A stretch of 64,000 bases of DNA from UBA11740 sp035635855 (GTDB lineage: Bacteria > Acidobacteriota > Blastocatellia > Pyrinomonadales > Pyrinomonadaceae), in NCBI GenBank assembly GCA_035635855.1, contig DASQAF010000009.1, positions 744,001 to 808,000 of the forward strand, written 5' to 3'. A program made the position numbers and the translations under genes. How positions within the stretch are numbered: position 1 is the first letter of the stretch; the number at the start of each line of letters is the position of its first letter. Shown here in pieces: positions 61,977 to 64,000 of this stretch. The notes under the pieces are model-generated. The model was not told the DNA's origin, searched no databases, and worked only from the letters and a program-made list of their open reading frames with translations.

Positions 61977-62262
61977 GTTTCAAGCTCCGTATGAAATCAG
62001 ACCCGTTGGGGTCGTTAGTATTGAAAGATTGTGCGGCTCCAATTGTCAGCGTAGTATTGCACGGTTCTGGTCCTGCGACCCAAACACCTGTGGCCAAAGC
62101 AGACCAGGAACAAACGTGGGAAGAGTTGTCGACTTGTTCGCAGGACCTTAATTACAATTGCGACCGCATAAGTCCGCATAATTCCCGATAGTCTCGCAAC
62201 CATAGAGTGAAGCGTCTTGCAAATTGAGCGCGAATCTTCTCTCAATTCGCCGAAATATTGAT

Positions 62263-63591
62263 ATGAAGCGGTCTTCGTTCAAACCAATTAAGATAGTAGC
62301 GGTTAACTTACTCTTGCTTTTTCTGTTCGTTGAGGCAGCTTCGGTGGGCTTTTACTACCTCCGAACCGGCAAATTCTTTTATTCAACGAACCAGGGCGAA
62401 GACAAATCGATTGCGCTCCCGCCGGAAAATGATTCGGGAGATCGGGCACTCAACAACTCGATTAGTCATCGGCTCCATCCTTACTTTGGATTTGTTTATG
62501 ACACGCACACTACCAGGAGACTGCAGTTTTCCAACGTCAACTACTCAGCGAATAATTTTGGCATTCTCTCGCCCTATGCCTATCCGGTTAAGAAAACGAA
62601 CAACGAGCAATACATTATTGGAATCTTTGGCGGCTCGGTCGGAATGTATTTTGGCTTTTATGAGCTTGAGAACCATGTGCTGGTAAACGCCCTGAAGCGT
62701 CTCCCTTATTTCCAAAACAAACAAATTATTGTTTTGCCGTTCGCAAATGGGGCTTACAAACAGCCGCAGCAATTGTTGGCGCTGAACTACTTTATTTCCC
62801 TGGGCCAAGAGTTTGATATGGTCATTAATATCGACGGGTTCAATGAGACTGCCCTCGCGTACCTGAATAATAAATCAGGGACCGAGATTTCCATGCCCAA
62901 CCTCGAGATACTTGGACCGATGATTGACCTGGCAAATAGGAACCTGGCGCTTAATGAACTTGATCTGACATTAGAGATTCTGAAACTGAAGCAGGAACTG
63001 AAAGAGACCTCAGGAAACCTTAACAAGTGCAGGATGGCAACCTGCTACACGTTGAGATGGATGCAAATAGAATACTTGTTGAGCCAATACCGCAAAAAAC
63101 TGGAAACATTCAGCGGACTAAAGAGAGATTACAAACAGAGCGATTCACTGGTTCACCTGGACGCGCATGATGGGCCTCTGAATGACCAGGACGCTCTTCG
63201 AGAGATGGCAGATGTTTGGGCGAAGTCGGCTTTGGCGATGAACGATTTGTTAAGTAAGAAGCAAATCCCGTATTTCGAAGTCATCCAGCCGAATCAGTAT
63301 TACGCCACCGCCAGGAAATTCAGCGAGGCCGAGAAGAAGATTGCGCTCAACTCGTCCAGCAGATATGCGGAAGGCGTGAGTAAAGGTTATCCAAAACTAA
63401 TTGCTAAGATCGGAGACCTGCAGAAATCCGGGGTTAAGATTATTAACGCCGTAAATGCGTTTGACGACGTGAGAGATGTTCTCTATGAGGACGACTGTTG
63501 TCACTACAACAAGGTCGGAAATGAAGTGTTTGCAAACTTCATAGCCAGGAACATAGTTATGTTGCTAAACACCGAACCCGCGCCCAAATGA
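62263..63591 (+). CDS. Membrane-anchored SGNH-hydrolase-like protein
   Basis: 442 residues. One N-terminal membrane anchor (about 9-32, IVAVNLLLLFLFVEAASVGF) and a periplasmic domain. SGNH blocks can be placed: nucleophile S125 in IFGGSVG, NIDGFNE with G192 and N194 (block III), and the D411-X2-H414 pair in DDCCHYNKVGNEVF (block V). These are the four catalytic positions of the family, so deacetylation or acyl transfer on a glycan is likely. An insertion of about 100 residues (240-340) with a helical, charged region separates the blocks. ATG at 62263 precedes the anchor directly; an earlier TTG frame start is less likely. No ribosome site seen. Confidence 0.78.
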   Translation: MKRSSFKPIKIVAVNLLLLFLFVEAASVGFYYLRTGKFFYSTNQGEDKSIALPPENDSGDRALNNSISHRLHPYFGFVYDTHTTRRLQFSNVNYSANNFGILSPYAYPVKKTNNEQYIIGIFGGSVGMYFGFYELENHVLVNALKRLPYFQNKQIIVLPFANGAYKQPQQLLALNYFISLGQEFDMVINIDGFNETALAYLNNKSGTEISMPNLEILGPMIDLANRNLALNELDLTLEILKLKQELKETSGNLNKCRMATCYTLRWMQIEYLLSQYRKKLETFSGLKRDYKQSDSLVHLDAHDGPLNDQDALREMADVWAKSALAMNDLLSKKQIPYFEVIQPNQYYATARKFSEAEKKIALNSSSRYAEGVSKGYPKLIAKIGDLQKSGVKIINAVNAFDDVRDVLYEDDCCHYNKVGNEVFANFIARNIVMLLNTEPAPK

Positions 63592-63598
63592 ATTGGCG

Positions 63599-63653
63599 AT
63601 CGCTCTACTCTTGAGGAGAGTGAAAGCCGCAAGCGACGGCGCTTCCGCCGTCT
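63599..63653. repeat. Dispersed dyad repeat, copy 2
   Basis: CGCTCTACTCTTGAGGAGAG, GTGAAAGCCGC and a perfect hairpin GACGGCG-CTTC-CGCCGTC (63635-63652). Homologous to 53586-53636. It lies just after the SGNH gene, between convergent genes, and could act in mRNA 3' end formation. Confidence 0.6.
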
Positions 63654-63796
63654 CGGCATCGGCGGTCAGCGTCACTAACTCACCACCATAGAGTGGAATT
63701 AGTGGGGATTGAGTCATGATACAAAGGTAGGCGAATAATTTTGCCGCGCACCGGAAGAAGCCAAACGATCATGCCTCTTCGTCTCCTCCCAGTTTG

Positions 63797-64000
63797 CTAG
63801 CGTTGCCGGTCTCTTGGCGCGGCATTTGTTCCTAAAGAGCTCGAAGCGCTTGAAAAAAGTTTCAGAAGACGGTGTTTCACGCGAGCATATCGCATAACCA
63901 GGCGCCATGAACGTGAGTTGACGATGAGATTAAGTTCGTGGTCTTTTACCCAGAGTTGATGTTTCACTTCCGCCACCTGCACCGAAAGGGACCTTAGCGC
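63797..64000 (-). CDS. C-terminal end of a large polysaccharide-type protein (runs off right edge)
   Basis: The minus frame is open from base 64000 to the stop at 63797, 67 codons, with no reason to place a start inside. The visible part has a heptad-like lead (LRSLSVQVAEVKHQLW) followed by NSRSWRLVMRYARV and a basic tail. The S-x-S-W-R-L motif after a coiled coil is the usual C-terminus of many glycosyltransferases and methyltransferases of surface-glycan clusters. Which of these it is cannot be told from this piece. Confidence 0.6.
   Translation of the reverse strand, partial: ALRSLSVQVAEVKHQLWVKDHELNLIVNSRSWRLVMRYARVKHRLLKLFSSASSSLGTNAAPRDRQR

Noticed and set aside
1..64000. tRNA or rRNA genes, insertion sequences, integrase or attachment sites
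   Set aside because: I looked for typical TpsiC-arm sequences, transposase motifs and terminal inverted repeats and found none I could support.

Overview
The window is dominated by surface-polysaccharide genes and by a tandem family of secreted beta-helix proteins. Gene style (mixed SD and non-SD starts, HYR/DUF11 secreted proteins, an Mpl-type muropeptide ligase, short dyad-rich intergenic repeats) suggests a Gram-negative, possibly an acidobacterium of the Blastocatellia type. That placement is inference from gene content only; there is no rRNA or other phylogenetic marker here.

Region 1 (1-28485, all on the minus strand, read right to left) is one long, tightly packed O-antigen-type cluster. 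It starts with an ABC exporter (Wzm permease, Wzt ATPase with a C-terminal glycan-binding extension). Next comes a CDP-sugar module (RfbF cytidylyltransferase, RfbG dehydratase, a C-methyltransferase, an RfbC-type epimerase). A sugar N-formyltransferase, a CmcI-like enzyme, four DegT/DnrJ/EryC1/StrS aminotransferases and a Gfo/Idh dehydrogenase follow. There is then an ATP-grasp/methyltransferase/HAD group, several more methyltransferases, three glycosyltransferases, an acetyltransferase, GDP-mannose 4,6-dehydratase plus a divergent paralogue, a UDP-xylose-synthase-like decarboxylase, and finally the N-terminal part of mpl at the window edge.

Region 2 (28934-36243) carries divergent plus-strand rfbB and rfbD (dTDP-rhamnose), a Wzc-like tyrosine autokinase and a hexapeptide acetyltransferase, followed by two minus-strand glycosyltransferases. 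Together, regions 1 and 2 could supply GDP-, CDP-, dTDP- and UDP-activated, heavily decorated sugars (aminated, formylated, methylated). No thymidylyltransferase (RfbA), Wza, Wzx or Wzy is visible.

Region 3 (37040-56842) begins with a secreted DUF11/HYR repeat protein behind a clear sigma70-like promoter with a long leader, and a small secreted protein. It then holds 15 related secreted right-handed beta-helix proteins of about 270-325 residues (two on plus, thirteen on minus, one of them frameshifted). They fall into four subfamilies sharing an N-terminal cap with a Cys pair. Promoter, signal peptide, cap, helix body and C-terminal cap are combined differently between copies, which looks like repeated duplication plus recombination. 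This array is the most unusual feature of the window; its function is unknown.

Region 4 (56911-64000) returns to glycan modification: a fused ATP sulfurylase/APS kinase (makes PAPS), a sulfotransferase that would use PAPS, a GT2-TPR-methyltransferase fusion, a membrane-anchored SGNH hydrolase, and the C-terminal end of another polysaccharide-type gene at the right edge. Sulfation of the exported glycan is a reasonable inference.
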